From JAGOMX01 sp041738135 (GTDB lineage Bacteria; Pseudomonadota; Alphaproteobacteria; JAGOMX01), in assembly GCA_041738135.1 (NCBI GenBank), contig JBGSQK010000062.1, positions 1 through 8,797 on the forward strand: DNA of 8,797 nucleotides, given 5' to 3'. Shown piece by piece: positions 1-6,873 of the stretch (position 1 is the stretch's first letter; every line of letters begins with the position of its first letter). The position numbers and the translations under genes were made by a program. A model generated the notes under the pieces. The model made no database searches. It had not been told where the DNA came from and was given only the letters and a program-made list of their open reading frames with translations.

Positions 1-138
1 ATGCGTTAGAAAATATTCATACGACGAAAGATTTAAGCCAATTGCTGCCGTTCAACTTCAAACCCGCCCTGAATAAGGCATCCGCTGCTCTAGCAAGCTA
101 ATTGTATACCGCAGGGGTGGGGTTGTTTATACGCTCAC
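1..138 (+). mobile_element. Right end of a probable IS66-family insertion sequence (left part outside the window)
   Basis: The stretch contains the end of a transposase reading frame (stop at 99-101), followed by a short non-coding tail. The tail ends in a sequence whose reverse complement begins GTGAGCGTATAAACAACC and continues with CCACC. IS66-family termini characteristically start GTAAGCG and run into a CCCCACC-like block, so the likely element boundary is base 138. The element would be oriented with its transposase on the plus strand. IS66 elements usually make 8-bp target duplications, so 139-146 (AAAGATCC) is the predicted one. The left copy lies outside the window, so this cannot be confirmed. 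Family assignment is from terminus and protein similarity judged by eye. Confidence 0.55.
3..101 (+). CDS. C-terminal fragment of an IS66-like transposase (partial)
   Basis: An open frame enters from the left edge and ends in TAA, giving 32 residues that begin ALENIHTTKDLSQLLPFNFK. The pattern of a short helix ending in Leu, then Asp-Leu-x-x-Leu-Leu-Pro-(W/F)-Asn, resembles the C-terminal domain of IS66 transposases, where an xxLLPWN motif is common. The trailing 12 residues are low-complexity Ala/Lys/Ser. The frame stops 37 bases before the proposed element end, as expected for the last gene of an IS66 element. The catalytic DDE region is outside the window, so activity cannot be judged. The fragment is too short for a firm family call. 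Confidence 0.5.
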   Translation, partial: ALENIHTTKDLSQLLPFNFKPALNKASAALAS

Positions 139-429
139 AAAGATCCTACGTTTTTTGCCGTTGAATTGAACCGATGTTGCACAGGGATACAAGGGTTGGA
201 TCGAAATTGCACACTATTTGGCTTTGATCAGAATAGTGTGTTGGAGATTCACAATTTTCGAGGGGACTCCATATCTGACTTGGATGATCAATTGGAGTGT
301 GTGATTGATACGGGTGGCTCGCTGAAGTTTCAGTTTATTGCCGGGGGGACGATTACCATAAGGGGACTCAGTGGGTATGAGGACTTTACGTCTTTGGCCA
401 TGGATTATATGGTGGTTTTAAAGGGATGA
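139..429 (+). pseudogene. 3' remnant of a gene cut off by the insertion sequence; C-terminal end of a possible secreted repeat protein
   Basis: The frame is open from inside the IS end through 429 (TGA) and codes for 96 residues after the predicted IS boundary. The first possible start is a TTG at 166 with no Shine-Dalgarno sequence, so this is best read as the tail of a longer gene whose 5' part lies beyond the element. The residues look like beta-strand-rich extracellular protein. There are alternating hydrophobic and Gly/Thr/Asp stretches (IDTGGSLKFQF, GGTITIRGL), three clustered Cys positions near the start and one later, and a hydrophobic end (MVVLKG). Such ends occur in type I secreted RTX/VCBS-type proteins, where the secretion signal is C-terminal. 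That parallel is weak and no calcium-binding nonapeptides are visible. It might be a relic of a relative of the large gene at 6996, but this cannot be shown here. Confidence 0.5.
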
Positions 430-445
430 GTGCGAACGCCTCACC

Positions 446-1837
446 TCAGAATTTAAATTTATCTGAATAGTAGGACTCATCATACTCTACTTTTAGTTGA
501 CTATCTTTGAGCAGCTCGAGAGCGTTTTCAGAAGTGAGCACTGCTTCTGCAAACATCATCCTTTGCTGAATAACTTTCTGGCAAAGATCTAAATTATCCT
601 GGCAAATTAGCTTGCCACCAAGTGTTAGAATTTGTATATTTTGAGTTTCTTCAATAAATGATTTTACAAATAAAAGTAGATCATGGTCATTTGTAATTTC
701 ACGATGGTTTTGAAATAGTTTCCTATCACTTTCTTCGGAGTTACTTAAATGCGTCCCTCGGAAACGGGGATGCGATGTTTCGCCTCGATCTTCAATCCAA
801 CTTGAGGGCTTATGCTGAGGAACAAACCAGTCACCCATATTACTACTTCCTAATATTAAATTATGAAATACTTTTTTGGGCAGCTTTACCACATACAATG
901 TGGCACCTTTCAAAAGCTTCTTCTGGGCTTCCTGGGTGGTCAAAATAGAAGACGCAAAATGATAATATGGTAATTTACCAGCTGCATAACATCCATCTCG
1001 AAGATCCTGCATGTAATAAGACAGTGAACATGCTGACGTTTGTCCGTAATCACAAATTCCTGCCATAGTCCCATCATTTATAAAGTTTGCCAGCAATGAA
1101 AAAGAATAGGAAAGCGTACTCATGGCTAATTTGGATTTATTTCCAGACATCATGGTTATGATTAAGGGCACATCCATTACTGATAATGATTGATTGTCGT
1201 GATTTACGTTTATAATTGTTCTCGAATGCCTCCAGAACGGAATTAAATCCCGAAAATAACATTCCTCTTCAATCTGAGTAGCTTGGACTAGTATTTGCTC
1301 AATTTCAGGGAAGAATTTATCTGCGAAAAGCCACATTAATGTTTTTTCGGCGTGCTCATTTACGCGATCCATCTGATGTGTCCGATACATTTTGTCACTA
1401 GAATTATACCTTTGTAAATGCTTCGTTATTTCTTTGGCAAAGTAACGAGACATTTCAGGGAAATTTTTTGTGGAGTATAATTGAGAAAGTTGAGTAGTGC
1501 CTTTGATTTCTAAATTTAAGGCATTATTTACATTTATCCACCAGGAATTCACAGGCTTAACATTTGGCAGGACATACTCTTTACGATAATAATTTAGCAG
1601 TGCATACAAGTCCCAACAGGTTTGTGGGATATAGTTTGCAACAATTCCTTTTTTTTCTAAATCTCTGATGAATCCATTTTCCAATTCAGCTCTGGTAAGT
1701 AGATGAGTAAGATCCATTTGCTTGTGGTGAATCCAATCTTCACGCAGAGGCGTGAGTTCTTGGTCTTCTGAAAGCAAGAAAGTTGCATTTGCCATGGGCG
1801 TCGTTATAATCGTCAATAAAACAAGGAACCTAATCAT
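446..1837 (-). CDS. Unrecognised secreted protein, 463 residues
   Basis: I do not recognise this protein. It starts with a clear Sec signal peptide: Arg at position 3, a hydrophobic core FLVLLTIITTP, then a probable cleavage site after MANA (residue 18), so the mature protein is exported. The rest is mostly soluble, mixed helix and strand, with no second convincing membrane segment. It has seven Cys (74, 193, 262, 270, 283, 412, 419), which could form disulfides in the periplasm or outside the cell. Residues 255-290 form a Gly/Cys/Tyr-rich patch (ICDYG, SACSLSYY, DGCYAAG), and 340-375 is polar and loop-like. The ATG is well supported by AAAGGA (1846-1851) eight bases upstream and a good promoter 36 bases upstream. 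The gene is visibly more AT-rich than the adjacent lol genes. It converges on the IS-interrupted remnant with only a 16-base gap, suggesting an accessory locus. A lineage-specific effector or envelope factor is possible, but nothing proves it. Confidence 0.85.
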   Translation of the reverse strand: MIRFLVLLTIITTPMANATFLLSEDQELTPLREDWIHHKQMDLTHLLTRAELENGFIRDLEKKGIVANYIPQTCWDLYALLNYYRKEYVLPNVKPVNSWWINVNNALNLEIKGTTQLSQLYSTKNFPEMSRYFAKEITKHLQRYNSSDKMYRTHQMDRVNEHAEKTLMWLFADKFFPEIEQILVQATQIEEECYFRDLIPFWRHSRTIINVNHDNQSLSVMDVPLIITMMSGNKSKLAMSTLSYSFSLLANFINDGTMAGICDYGQTSACSLSYYMQDLRDGCYAAGKLPYYHFASSILTTQEAQKKLLKGATLYVVKLPKKVFHNLILGSSNMGDWFVPQHKPSSWIEDRGETSHPRFRGTHLSNSEESDRKLFQNHREITNDHDLLLFVKSFIEETQNIQILTLGGKLICQDNLDLCQKVIQQRMMFAEAVLTSENALELLKDSQLKVEYDESYYSDKFKF

Positions 1838-1872
1838 AACTCTAATCCTTTAATGTTGAATAGCTAAGGAAT

Positions 1873-1901
1873 GTATTAAACACTATGTGACAAAAAGTCA
1901 A
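1873..1901 (-). promoter_or_regulatory. Sigma-70-like promoter of the 463-residue secreted protein
   Basis: On the minus strand there is TTGACT (1901-1896), a 17-base spacer and TAATAC (1878-1873). This matches the consensus in five of six bases at -35 and four of six at -10, with the optimal spacing. Transcription would start near 1866, giving a leader of about 30 bases that carries AAAGGA eight bases before the ATG. It lies in the 135-base gap after lolD, so the secreted protein need not depend on lolD read-through. No convincing terminator is visible between lolD and this promoter. Confidence 0.65.
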
Positions 1902-1972
1902 ATTTATTCCATTCGGTGTTTTTAGAATGTTGTATTGTAAGACAAATTCGGAATTACCTAAGCGTGATCACT

Positions 1973-2650
1973 CTAATTCGCAATAATCCCATCCACCAGC
2001 ACAATAGTTCTATCCATGCGTGCGGCCAATTCAGGATTGTGGGTGGCGATGAGGGCCCCCACTTTTAGGTCTTTGACCAGATGCATGAGCTCCACGAATA
2101 CGGTTTCGGCGGTTTTACTGTCCAGGTTTCCTGTGGGTTCGTCTGCTAGTAACAGTTTGGGATGATTGGCCAGAGCGCGTGCAATGGCGATGCGTTGTTG
2201 CTCGCCGCCTGAGAGTTCTGCGGGACGGTGATGAAGGCGTTCGGCAAGACCTAATTTACTTATGAGTGACTGGGCTTGTGCTTCAGATGCTTTCAGATTT
2301 GTGCCATTTATGATTTGAGGCATAACAACATTTTCTAATGCGGAAAAATCTGGCAACAAGTGGTGGAATTGATAAACGAAACCAATTTCTGTGCGACGTA
2401 AGTTTGTGCGGCCGGTGTCGTTTAAGTTCTCCGTTGATACGCCTTCAATTGTAATTTTGCCGCTGGTGGGTAACTCAAGCAAACCTGCTAATTGGAGCAA
2501 GGTGGATTTACCAGCGCCAGAGGGTCCCACCAATGCCACTATCTCGCCCGGATTTATATGCAGGCTTATGCCCTTAAGGATTTCCAGGGTTTCATGGCCT
2601 TGCTTAAAGGACCTGCGAATGTCTTGGAGTTGAAGAACCGGGTTACTCAT
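1973..2650 (-). CDS. lolD: Lipoprotein-releasing system ATP-binding protein LolD
   Basis: This is the cytoplasmic ATPase of the Lol system, which hydrolyses ATP so that outer-membrane lipoproteins are extracted from the inner membrane and passed to the chaperone LolA. All ABC hallmarks are intact in the 225 residues: Walker A GPSGAGKST (42-50), Q-loop Gln94, signature LSGGEQQR (146-153), Walker B LLLADEP (166-172) with catalytic Glu171 followed by TGNLD, and H-loop His204. The MacB/LolD/FtsE-type ending of Walker B (EPTGNLDS) fits the subfamily. The chosen start is the ATG at 2650, which overlaps the lolC/E stop codon as ATGAGTAA and has GAGG nine bases upstream. This implies translational coupling and matched amounts of ATPase and permease. 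A TTG at 2665 would add five residues but is less plausible. Confidence 0.95.
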   Translation of the reverse strand: MSNPVLQLQDIRRSFKQGHETLEILKGISLHINPGEIVALVGPSGAGKSTLLQLAGLLELPTSGKITIEGVSTENLNDTGRTNLRRTEIGFVYQFHHLLPDFSALENVVMPQIINGTNLKASEAQAQSLISKLGLAERLHHRPAELSGGEQQRIAIARALANHPKLLLADEPTGNLDSKTAETVFVELMHLVKDLKVGALIATHNPELAARMDRTIVLVDGIIAN

Positions 2651-3890
2651 AGCGTAAAGCCTCAACTGGATCTAGACGAGCTGCGCGCCAGGCAGGGTAA
2701 ATGGTTGCAAGGAATGAAAGAGCTAGGGCTAAGATGACCACGACCACAACTTCTTGGGGGTCTACTTTGGCGGGTAGCTTGGATAAATAATACAACTCGG
2801 GACTGAATAACTCAGTTTGGCTCAAAGATTGAACCCACTGACGAATAGTCTCTATATTCAGTGTGAAAACCAGTCCTAATGTGAAGCCCACTAAAGTACC
2901 AGCAATTCCCGTGCTAGCGCCGGTTAAAAAGAAAATGCGCATGATCGAACCACTGGTTGCCCCCATCGTACGCAAGATGGCGATGTCGTGGCTTTTGTCT
3001 TTCACGAGCATGATAAGACTGGAGATAATATTGAATGCAGCTATTAAGATGATCAGCGTCAGGATGAGAAACATCACGTTGCGCTCTACCTTTAAGGCAT
3101 TGAAAAAGGATGCATTGGACATTTGCCAGTCGGAAATGAGATAGTCGCTGGTTAGGATGTTGGCGAGTTCGTTTCTTTCAGTGGCGACATTGTTTGGATC
3201 ATCTACAAATACTTCGATGCCAGTGACGCCTTCGTCAAGTTCAAAAAACTTCTGGGCGCCCTTCATGGACATGAAGGCGGCGGCACTGTCGTACTGGTAC
3301 ATGCCCACTTCAAATACGGCAACTACCGTAAACGGACGCATACGAGGCACGCTGCCGAAGGCTGTTTGTGACATCTTGGGGGAAACCAGAGTGAGCGTAT
3401 CACCGGGACGCACTTGATATTTAAGTGCTAGTTTGGCACCAATGGCGATGTTGTTGCCTTCATCAAAGCCATCTAAGGTGCCGGCACGGATATTGTTGGC
3501 TATGGCTTTGCGCGCTAGCAGGTCCTTGCTTTCAATGCCATGGACAACGATGCCCGCAGCCACGTTGGCCTTCAAGATCATGGCTTGACGATCAATGGTT
3601 GCATTGACCGACTGTACACCAGGGAGTTTCTTAAACTCATCAATCATAGGTTTGTAGTGTTTAATAGTATCTCCCCGCGCGGGATATACATTGAGGTGAC
3701 CATTAAAGCCAAGGATCTGATGGGTGAGTTCCTCGCGGAAACCATTCATGACAGACATGACGATAATAAGGGTGGCCACACCCAAGCATATGCCTAAGAC
3801 CGAAAAAGCAGCAATGATAGAAATGCCGCGTTCCTTCCGCCTAGCGCGTAAGTACCTAAATGCAACTCTTCGCTCGAAGAAACTGAACAT
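2643..3890 (-). CDS. lolC: Lipoprotein-releasing system permease, LolC/LolE family
   Basis: Inner-membrane permease that binds mature lipoproteins and hands them to LolA, powered by LolD. The 415 residues show the family layout: one membrane segment at about 24-46, a large periplasmic domain (about 47-270), then three segments at about 271-295, 318-345 and 379-401. Family signatures are MNGFREEL (48-55) after TM1, KDKSHDIAILRTMGAT (297-312) in the cytoplasmic loop expected to contact LolD, and the C-terminal YPAWRAARLDPVEALRYE (398-415). The Pro-rich stretch around 171-189 (SQTAFGSVPRMRPF) sits where the LolA-binding 'hook' of LolC is found; equating the two is inference. Only one permease gene is present next to lolD, so the complex is probably a homodimer, as in bacteria with a single LolC/E-type (LolF-like) protein, unless a second copy lies elsewhere. 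It starts three bases after the proS stop, without a strong Shine-Dalgarno sequence, again suggesting coupling. Confidence 0.93.
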   Translation of the reverse strand: MFSFFERRVAFRYLRARRKERGISIIAAFSVLGICLGVATLIIVMSVMNGFREELTHQILGFNGHLNVYPARGDTIKHYKPMIDEFKKLPGVQSVNATIDRQAMILKANVAAGIVVHGIESKDLLARKAIANNIRAGTLDGFDEGNNIAIGAKLALKYQVRPGDTLTLVSPKMSQTAFGSVPRMRPFTVVAVFEVGMYQYDSAAAFMSMKGAQKFFELDEGVTGIEVFVDDPNNVATERNELANILTSDYLISDWQMSNASFFNALKVERNVMFLILTLIILIAAFNIISSLIMLVKDKSHDIAILRTMGATSGSIMRIFFLTGASTGIAGTLVGFTLGLVFTLNIETIRQWVQSLSQTELFSPELYYLSKLPAKVDPQEVVVVVILALALSFLATIYPAWRAARLDPVEALRYE

Positions 3891-3893
3891 GTT

Positions 3894-5201
3894 TTATGCT
3901 ACATCTTTCAGTTTGTCTTTGAGAGTGGATACAACCGATGCTAGAGGGAGCTCCTGCCTGGCGTCGGTGCGGCGGTGTTTGATTTCCACTTGGCCGGCGG
4001 CAATGCCTTTTGGTCCGATGATCACTTGCCATGGCAGTCCGATGAGATCCATGTCGGCGAATTTTACGCCTGCGCGTTCGTTTCTGTCATCGTAGAGCAC
4101 GTCCAGATGAGCGGCCTCCAATTGCTTATAGATGTCTTCACAAGCCGTATCACAAGCGTCGTCGCCACTGCGTAAGTTAATAATACCCACGTGGAACGGT
4201 GTGACGGAGTCCGGCCATATGATTCCGTTTTCGTCGTGAGAAGCTTCAATAACGGCAGCCACAATACGTGAGATGCCAATGCCATAGCAACCCATGTGCA
4301 CTGTTGTTTGATTGCCGTCTTTATCGGCTACGCGCGCCTTCATGGGTTCTGAGTATTTGGTACCAAGGTAGAACACATGTCCTATCTCAATGCCTCTAGC
4401 AGTTCGCAAATCTGCTGCGGGTACTGGGCAATTTTCTGGATCATGCATTTCATCGGCGGCCGCATAGGTGTTCATCAATTGTTCCGCACTGATCTCAGAA
4501 CCACTTTTACGCAACTCGTCCAATACTTTGTCATAATAGATTTGGCTTTCGCCTGTGTCCGCAATGATTTGAAACTCGTGACTCAGACTACCCCCGATGG
4601 CACCCGTGTCAGCTTTGACGGGAACGGCGATCATACCCAAACGATTGAAGGTGCGACGATAAGCGTCAAACATCTTCTTATAACTTTCGCGCGCAGATGT
4701 TTCGTCCAAATCAAAGGAGTAACAATCCTTCATCAAAAATTCACGGCCACGCATAACGCCAAAGCGAGGACGAATTTCGTCACGGAATTTCCATTGGATT
4801 TGATAGAGTGATGCGGGCAGGTCTTTGTAACTAAACACATGCTTGCGGAAGACGTCTGTAACAACTTCTTCTGCGGTTGGTGCAAACAACATGTCGCGAT
4901 CGTGACGATCCTTCATGCGCAATGTTTCTTTGCCAATAGCATCAGGGCGCCCTCCTTCGGCCCATAATTCAATAGGTTGAATCATGGGGAGTAAGATCTC
5001 GTGGGCGCCTGCTGCATCTTGTTCTTCGCGCACGATCTGCTCAACTTTTCGAAGAACCTTCAGACCAAGCGGCAACCATGAATAAATTCCGGCTGTGGTT
5101 TGGTAGATCATCCCCGTCCGCAACATGTAGCGGTGAGAAACCACGCTGGCTTCACTGGGGTCTTCTTTTAAAGTTGGCAGAAAATACTCACTTAATCGCA
5201 T
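3894..5201 (-). CDS. proS: Proline-tRNA ligase, short alphaproteobacterial type
   Basis: Class II aminoacyl-tRNA synthetase that activates proline with ATP and charges tRNA-Pro in the cytoplasm; essential. The 435 residues contain the class II signatures. The motif 1 region is at GIYSWLPLGLKVLRK (38-52) and motif 2 is FRDEIRPRFG (139-148) continuing to REFLMKD (153-159). The conserved GAIGGSLSHEF (200-210) is present, as is motif 3, GCYGIGISRIVAA (304-316). The anticodon-binding domain covers about 335-435 (DDRNERAGVKFADMDLIG near 371-388). The usual bacterial editing insertion of roughly 180 residues between motifs 2 and 3 is absent and replaced by a short linker (about 220-262). This is the form found in alphaproteobacteria, so mischarged Ala-tRNA-Pro would have to be cleared in trans or tolerated. 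The start is fixed by AGAGGA (5206-5211), four bases before the ATG and overlapping the bioY stop codon. It lies 8 bases after bioY and 3 before lolC/E. Confidence 0.96.
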   Translation of the reverse strand: MRLSEYFLPTLKEDPSEASVVSHRYMLRTGMIYQTTAGIYSWLPLGLKVLRKVEQIVREEQDAAGAHEILLPMIQPIELWAEGGRPDAIGKETLRMKDRHDRDMLFAPTAEEVVTDVFRKHVFSYKDLPASLYQIQWKFRDEIRPRFGVMRGREFLMKDCYSFDLDETSARESYKKMFDAYRRTFNRLGMIAVPVKADTGAIGGSLSHEFQIIADTGESQIYYDKVLDELRKSGSEISAEQLMNTYAAADEMHDPENCPVPAADLRTARGIEIGHVFYLGTKYSEPMKARVADKDGNQTTVHMGCYGIGISRIVAAVIEASHDENGIIWPDSVTPFHVGIINLRSGDDACDTACEDIYKQLEAAHLDVLYDDRNERAGVKFADMDLIGLPWQVIIGPKGIAAGQVEIKHRRTDARQELPLASVVSTLKDKLKDVA

Positions 5202-5205
5202 TTAT

Positions 5206-5211
5206 TCCTCT
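5206..5211 (-). promoter_or_regulatory. Ribosome binding site of proS, overlapping the bioY stop codon
   Basis: On the minus strand AGAGGA sits four bases before the proS ATG, and its first bases are part of the bioY TAG stop (5212-5210). Ribosomes finishing bioY therefore end on the site from which proS starts, so the two are likely translated in a coupled way from one message. Confidence 0.7.
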
Positions 5212-5779
5212 ATTTCTTAATCTTAATATAAAGCTGAGTACCTGTAACACCTAGGCCGATTTTGGCGATGTCGCCTGGAAGCCACACAAACATACTTTGC
5301 ATAGCCATGTCAGCACCCACAAAACTGATGAGCCAGGCCATGCCTAGGCTGTACATGATTGCATAGCCGGCAAGAAACAAGGCTACAGTTTTGGTCCACG
5401 TATTGGTCCAGCCTTTTTCAGCCAGATATCCCACTGTAAATGCGGCTATGGGGAAACTCATTAGGAATCCTGCGGAGGGTTTGGCGAGAACGGCTAGCCC
5501 CGGATAGCTGATTGAGTCAGCAAAAACAGGAAAGCCTGCGGCGCCTTCTGCCAGGTATGTAAGGGTTGCTGCCAAAGCCAAACGAGGTCCTAATATAATG
5601 CCTAATGAAATAACGGCAAGGCCTTGTAAGGTAATGGGTATTGGGTAAAATGGTACCATGGTTTTTGAGCTTAGAATTAATAGCCCAGAGCTGAAGATGA
5701 CCAGAGCGAGTTTTTCAAAATGGCTTAAGGTTTGATCATTAATAAAAGTTGCTGTTCTTATTTGTTGTTGCGTTGTCAT
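5210..5779 (-). CDS. bioY: Biotin transporter BioY (substrate-binding S component)
   Basis: Membrane protein that binds biotin with high affinity and imports it, either alone or with an ECF energizing module (BioM/BioN or a shared EcfA/A'/T). The 189 residues form about six membrane helices (roughly 21-38, 49-66, 68-82, 103-120, 131-153, 165-185). BioY family landmarks are visible: PIPITLQ (46-52), the conserved YLAEGAAGFPVFA segment (75-87), a KPSAGFL turn (100-106) where most members have GPTGGYL, and PGDIAK (168-173) near the end. The start ATG has AGGAGAG (5786-5792) six bases upstream. No energizing-module genes and no biotin biosynthesis genes are in the window. The gene lies in a house-keeping operon between yihY and proS, which suggests constitutive rather than biotin-controlled expression. 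I see no BioR-like TTATNNATAA box in the 52-base gap upstream. Confidence 0.92.
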   Translation of the reverse strand: MTTQQQIRTATFINDQTLSHFEKLALVIFSSGLLILSSKTMVPFYPIPITLQGLAVISLGIILGPRLALAATLTYLAEGAAGFPVFADSISYPGLAVLAKPSAGFLMSFPIAAFTVGYLAEKGWTNTWTKTVALFLAGYAIMYSLGMAWLISFVGADMAMQSMFVWLPGDIAKIGLGVTGTQLYIKIKK

Positions 5780-5831
5780 GATATACTCTCCTATCCATGC
5801 TATATTCTTGATACTCTAATTTGCAGCAGAT

Positions 5832-6668
5832 TCATAGTGTATTTTTAGCCTTAAGCTCTCTATTTATATGTGCGCCGTATAAAATGAGGATAGCTGTCAT
5901 GTGGAAAAAGATGAGAGTTACTATAATACCACCAAGACTTCCGTAGAAAAGGTCATACCGAGCAAAATTTTGCAGATATAAAGAGAATAACCCCGCCATC
6001 AATATCCAAAGCATGCTTGAAATTAATGCCCCGGGCACACAATCATTAATTTTGATCTTGTGCTGAGGCAACCATTTATACATGGCAACCATACTGGTCA
6101 TAATTGCAAAATAGGCTCCGATGAGACGTAGAAAATTGATACGTAGCCCCAGATGCTCCGGCAAGTCTGGTATTTTTTCGATATAGATCTCCATATACTG
6201 CCAGATTTCCAAACCGACTGGCAAAATAATTAAAACAAAGGATGCTATCAAAAACATTACAGATCCAAATGCGACAAAAAGGATAGCCTGTGTGCGACGA
6301 TAAAATATAGATCTTGTTTCGTGTATACCGTAGGCATGGTTGAGGCCTTCACGGAGGGCTTCTATGCTGGACGAGCTGATCCATAAAATAACAATGATAG
6401 CTAGGGTGAGGAAACTCTTGTGGGGCGCGGTCGTAACTTCGATGATGATAGGTGAGATACCGCTTACCGCTTCCGGTGGTAAGAGACTGTAAAGCTGATG
6501 AATGGAGATCTGCACAGCTTCCGTCGTTCCCAGATAACCAGCAAGCGAGACGAGCAGTAGCAAGAACGGAAACAAAGCAAGCAGGCATGTGTAAGCGATA
6601 TATCCAGCAATATCAATGGATAAGTCGTTAAACATTGTATAGAGAGCGTTCCACAACGCTTTAAGCAT
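5832..6668 (-). CDS. yihY: YihY/BrkB family inner-membrane protein
   Basis: Polytopic membrane protein of the YihY/virulence factor BrkB family, whose biochemical role is not settled; early reports of RNase BN activity for such proteins were later reassigned to another gene. The 278 residues show about six membrane helices (around 20-45, 86-101, 128-150, 178-199, 211-232, 246-267). Family features are present: Asp-Ile-Ala-(x)3-Ala-Tyr in helix 1 running into LLALFPFLLLL, an Asn-containing loop REGLNHAYG (106-114), the YKWLPQHKIK segment (197-206) before a helix opening with PGAL, and ILYGAHINREL (262-272) at the end. The start chosen is the ATG at 6668, because GAGGGG (6678-6683) lies nine bases upstream. 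An ATG at 6677 directly abuts that site, and a TTG at 6710 has none. It is the first gene of the minus-strand cluster; a link to envelope function alongside lolC/E-lolD is inference. Confidence 0.9.
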   Translation of the reverse strand: MLKALWNALYTMFNDLSIDIAGYIAYTCLLALFPFLLLLVSLAGYLGTTEAVQISIHQLYSLLPPEAVSGISPIIIEVTTAPHKSFLTLAIIVILWISSSSIEALREGLNHAYGIHETRSIFYRRTQAILFVAFGSVMFLIASFVLIILPVGLEIWQYMEIYIEKIPDLPEHLGLRINFLRLIGAYFAIMTSMVAMYKWLPQHKIKINDCVPGALISSMLWILMAGLFSLYLQNFARYDLFYGSLGGIIVTLIFFHMTAILILYGAHINRELKAKNTL

Positions 6669-6677
6669 TTTATTCAT

Positions 6678-6683
6678 CCCCTC
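6678..6683 (-). promoter_or_regulatory. Ribosome binding site that decides the yihY start
   Basis: GAGGGG on the minus strand lies nine bases before the ATG at 6668. It touches the alternative ATG at 6677 with no spacer, so initiation there is unlikely. This supports the 278-residue form. Confidence 0.6.
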
Positions 6684-6730
6684 ATTGTAGCGTTGTTTGG
6701 AGTTTAACAAAACTAAAATAACAAATTCCT

Positions 6731-6760
6731 GTTTGGCAAATTATAAAGGTTTGGCAAATT
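6731..6760. repeat. Two direct copies of GTTTGGCAAATT
   Basis: Identical 12-base copies lie at 6731-6742 and 6749-6760, 18 bases apart. Each contains TTTGGCAAA, which is symmetrical around its central base, so each copy could be a dimer-binding site. They flank the candidate -10 box of the yihY operon (6740-6745), which makes a repressor or activator site plausible. No specific regulator can be named from the sequence. Confidence 0.6.
6740..6745 (-). promoter_or_regulatory. Candidate -10 box (TATAAT) of the yihY-bioY-proS-lolC-lolD operon
   Basis: A perfect TATAAT reads on the minus strand 72 bases before the yihY ATG, predicting a transcription start near 6733 and a leader of about 65 bases. 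The -35 region is poor at normal spacing (CAGAGT at 17 bases), so an activator or extra contacts may be needed. The box sits between two copies of a 12-base repeat. Confidence 0.45.
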
Positions 6761-6848
6761 TAACTCTGAAATATTTAACTGTATGAAGTTAGTCATTAAT
6801 AGAGGTTAAGCGAATTTAAATATTACCATCATTAACGATTATTTAATC

Positions 6849-6873
6849 ATAGATTAATCACAATTTAATCTAT
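6849..6873. promoter_or_regulatory. Perfect 9-bp inverted repeat, candidate operator
   Basis: ATAGATTAA (6849-6857) and its exact reverse complement TTAATCTAT (6865-6873) are separated by seven bases. A further half-site TTAATC lies at 6843-6848. It sits in AT-rich DNA about 123 bases upstream of the large plus-strand gene and overlaps the best promoter candidate for it, so it is a reasonable binding site for a dimeric regulator. It lacks a following T-run and is not a terminator. Confidence 0.4.

Noticed and set aside
166..429. Complete 87-residue gene starting with TTG at 166
   Set aside because: No Shine-Dalgarno sequence precedes it and the frame is open further upstream to the IS end, so it is better read as the tail of a cut gene.
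427..443. Hairpin between the convergent genes as a terminator
   Set aside because: TGAG/CTCA pair around a mismatch and a tiny GC stem, with no T-run on either strand; too weak to call.
1964..1971. GTGATCAC palindrome after lolD as terminator or operator
   Set aside because: Eight bases without loop or T-run; expected by chance and not part of a larger symmetric site.
2651..2665. Upstream TTG start for lolD adding five residues (MRLYA)
   Set aside because: The ATG at 2650 overlaps the lolC/E stop in the classic ATGAGTAA manner, has a GAGG at good spacing and matches the usual LolD beginning.
4377..4811. Plus-strand 144-residue frame inside proS
   Set aside because: Antisense to intact proS motifs, with no family resemblance; a shadow frame.
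5800..5835. Eleven-codon reading frame (MNLLQIRVSRI) overlapping the yihY stop as ATGA, before bioY, as a leader peptide
   Set aside because: No clear ribosome site, no attenuator structure and no biotin-related or repeated codons; likely chance.
6669..6710. Longer yihY starts at TTG 6710 or ATG 6677
   Set aside because: Neither has a usable ribosome binding site; GAGGGG at 6678-6683 is correctly spaced only for the ATG at 6668.
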